NCBI RefSeq assembly: GCF_031453555.1
Contig: NZ_JAVIZM010000001.1
Location: forward strand, 3,355,001-3,419,000
Direction: 5' to 3'
Source of the DNA: Bacillus sp. SLBN-46
GTDB taxonomy: Bacteria > Bacillota > Bacilli > Bacillales > Cytobacillaceae
Length of the DNA: 64,000 nucleotides
Both the position numbers and the translations under genes were made by a program. Shown here one piece after another: positions 62,816-64,000 of this stretch; the first letter of the stretch is position 1, and each line of letters opens with the position of its first letter. Below the pieces are notes generated by a model, which saw nothing but the letters and a program-made list of their open reading frames with translations, was not told where the DNA came from and did not search any database.

Positions 62816-64000
62816 TTACTTCACTTCTTGTGGTATGGCTAAATTCAATCCTTTTGCAATTCGCTCACCATACTCTGGATCTGCTTTATAAAAATGCTGA
62901 ATTTGACGGAGTTTAATATCGTCTCTTTCAACTGGCTTCATTGCACCGACAATAGTTGCAACGAGGCGTCCTCTTTCTTCTTCAGACATTAAGCGGTAGA
63001 GGTCACCAGCCTGGGTGTAATGATCATTTTGATCATAGGACACCTGCTCAGCAACACCTGATACCTGGAATGCAGTCTGTTTATGTTCTGGTGCTTCTTT
63101 TGGTCCACCATAGCTGTTTGGCTCATAGTAAACAGAGCCTCCGCCATTATTATCAAAACGCATCGCACCATCACGTTGATAGTTGTTCACTTCTGCCTTA
63201 GGACGATTAATTGGCAGTAAGTTATGGTTTGGTCCTACACGATAGCGATGGGCATCAGAATAAGCAAAAATACGACCTTGAAGCATTTTATCTGGTGATG
63301 CTTCGATACCAGGAACCATTGTTCCAGGAGAGAATGTCGCTTGCTCTACTTCAGCAAAGTAGTTTTCAGGATTGCGATTTAGAACCATACGGCCTACCTC
63401 AATTAGTGGATAATCCTTGTGTGACCATACTTTCGTCACATCAAATGGATCAAAGCGGTACGTATCAGCATCTTCAAATGGCATGATTTGAACATGAAGT
63501 CTCCATGCAGGGAAATCACCATTTTCAATGGCATTATATAAATCCTCTGTATGATAATCCGGATGGTCACCTGCTAATTTTGCCGCGACATCAGGTGACA
63601 TGTTTTTGACACCTTGCTCCGCTTTAAAATGATATTTAACCCAAACAGCTTCACCCTCTTGATTTACCCATTTGAAGGTATGGCTACCATATCCATTCAT
63701 ATGACGAAGTGTAGCGGGTAATCCACGATCACCCATTAAATACGTCACTTGGTGTAAGGATTCCGGTGATAAGGACCAGAAATCCCAAACTGCATTTGGA
63801 TTTTTCAAATGAGTTTTTGGATCTCTTTTTTGTGTATGAATAAAATCAGGGAATTTAATTGCATCACGAATAAAGAAGATAGGTGTATTATTTCCTACTA
63901 AATCATAGTTTCCTTCTTCGGTGTAAAATTTAACAGCAAAGCCGCGTGGATCACGAACTGTATCAGCTGAGCCAAGTTCTCCAGCTACAGTTGAGAATCG
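62816..64000 (-). CDS. katA: Catalase (heme, small-subunit type), 5' end outside the window
   Basis: 394 residues are visible. The frame is open through the window edge, where it reads [20 protein letters not shown], so the N-terminal ~65 residues, including the active-site His, lie outside. The Asn-containing [24 protein letters not shown] core, and the proximal heme ligand Tyr in [15 protein letters not shown], are intact. It converts hydrogen peroxide to water and oxygen. The sequence is close to Bacillus KatA-type enzymes. It ends at a strong terminator. Confidence 0.95.
   Translation of the reverse strand, partial: RFSTVAGELGSADTVRDPRGFAVKFYTEEGNYDLVGNNTPIFFIRDAIKFPDFIHTQKRDPKTHLKNPNAVWDFWSLSPESLHQVTYLMGDRGLPATLRHMNGYGSHTFKWVNQEGEAVWVKYHFKAEQGVKNMSPDVAAKLAGDHPDYHTEDLYNAIENGDFPAWRLHVQIMPFEDADTYRFDPFDVTKVWSHKDYPLIEVGRMVLNRNPENYFAEVEQATFSPGTMVPGIEASPDKMLQGRIFAYSDAHRYRVGPNHNLLPINRPKAEVNNYQRDGAMRFDNNGGGSVYYEPNSYGGPKEAPEHKQTAFQVSGVAEQVSYDQNDHYTQAGDLYRLMSEEERGRLVATIVGAMKPVERDDIKLRQIQHFYKADPEYGERIAKGLNLAIPQEVK

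Overview
The window looks like chromosomal DNA of a motile, endospore-forming member of the Bacillaceae (Bacillus/Neobacillus type). Ribosome binding sites are strong AGGAGG/AAGGAG, the DNA is AT-rich, and the gene set includes a GerA-type germinant receptor operon, small Bacillus-specific proteins (YpzG-like, YpbS-like), MotAB, CheR/CheB, a riboflavin operon with an FMN riboswitch and a cobalamin riboswitch. No tRNA, rRNA, insertion sequence or CRISPR array was seen.

Layout. 1-3850: chemotaxis (cheB fragment, cheR) divergent from motAB, then a GNAT acetyltransferase. 4007-11943: an acyl-CoA dehydrogenase, then a five-gene minus-strand operon (MBL hydrolase, acyl-CoA ligase, R2-like ligand-binding oxidase, aldehyde dehydrogenase, iron alcohol dehydrogenase). 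12312-21660: minus-strand unit with SDR, thiolase, TetR regulator, acyl-CoA ligase and a Liv-type ABC importer whose livM is frameshifted. 21696-31437: a second acyl-CoA catabolic block (acyl-CoA dehydrogenases, SDR, two MaoC-like hydratase subunits, class II aldolase, ketopantoate reductase-like protein, CoA ligase, thiolase, two hotdog thioesterases). Two near-identical 24-bp palindromes, one before the SDR gene and one before the last acyl-CoA dehydrogenase, suggest that the TetR protein controls both blocks. Together they look like uptake, CoA activation and beta-oxidation of an unidentified carboxylic acid.

31635-41739: a tandem pair of small membrane proteins, a repeat array, YpzG-like and YpbS-like small proteins, a PAS histidine kinase, the gerA-gerC-gerB operon with two small membrane proteins beside it, and an aldo/keto reductase. 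41790-47910: MFS transporter, orphan phiLC3-type holin, a MacB-like ABC exporter and a class A penicillin-binding protein.

47939-54053: a cobalamin-riboswitch operon with a sortase-anchored protein (two DUF4430/transcobalamin-C-like domains plus an alpha-alpha barrel-like repeat domain), a DUF4430 lipoprotein, EcfT, a fused EcfA-EcfA' and an ECF S component. I read this as a cell-surface B12 capture and import system built from the same domain types as animal intrinsic factor and transcobalamin; it is the most interesting locus here. 54218-64000: VOC protein, the FMN-riboswitch ribD-ribE-ribBA-ribH operon with a HAD phosphatase-like gene directly after it, GyrI-like protein, a CBO0543-like membrane protein, a class A beta-lactamase-like protein, an SDR and a catalase cut by the window end.

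Intergenic DNA is unusually rich in short repeats: a 20-21 bp array (5284-5560), three unrelated hairpin-forming families all with a 51-53 bp period (8450-8553, 12011-12228, 32551-32810), and two copies of a ~180 bp MITE-like element, each placed inside an apparent operon.
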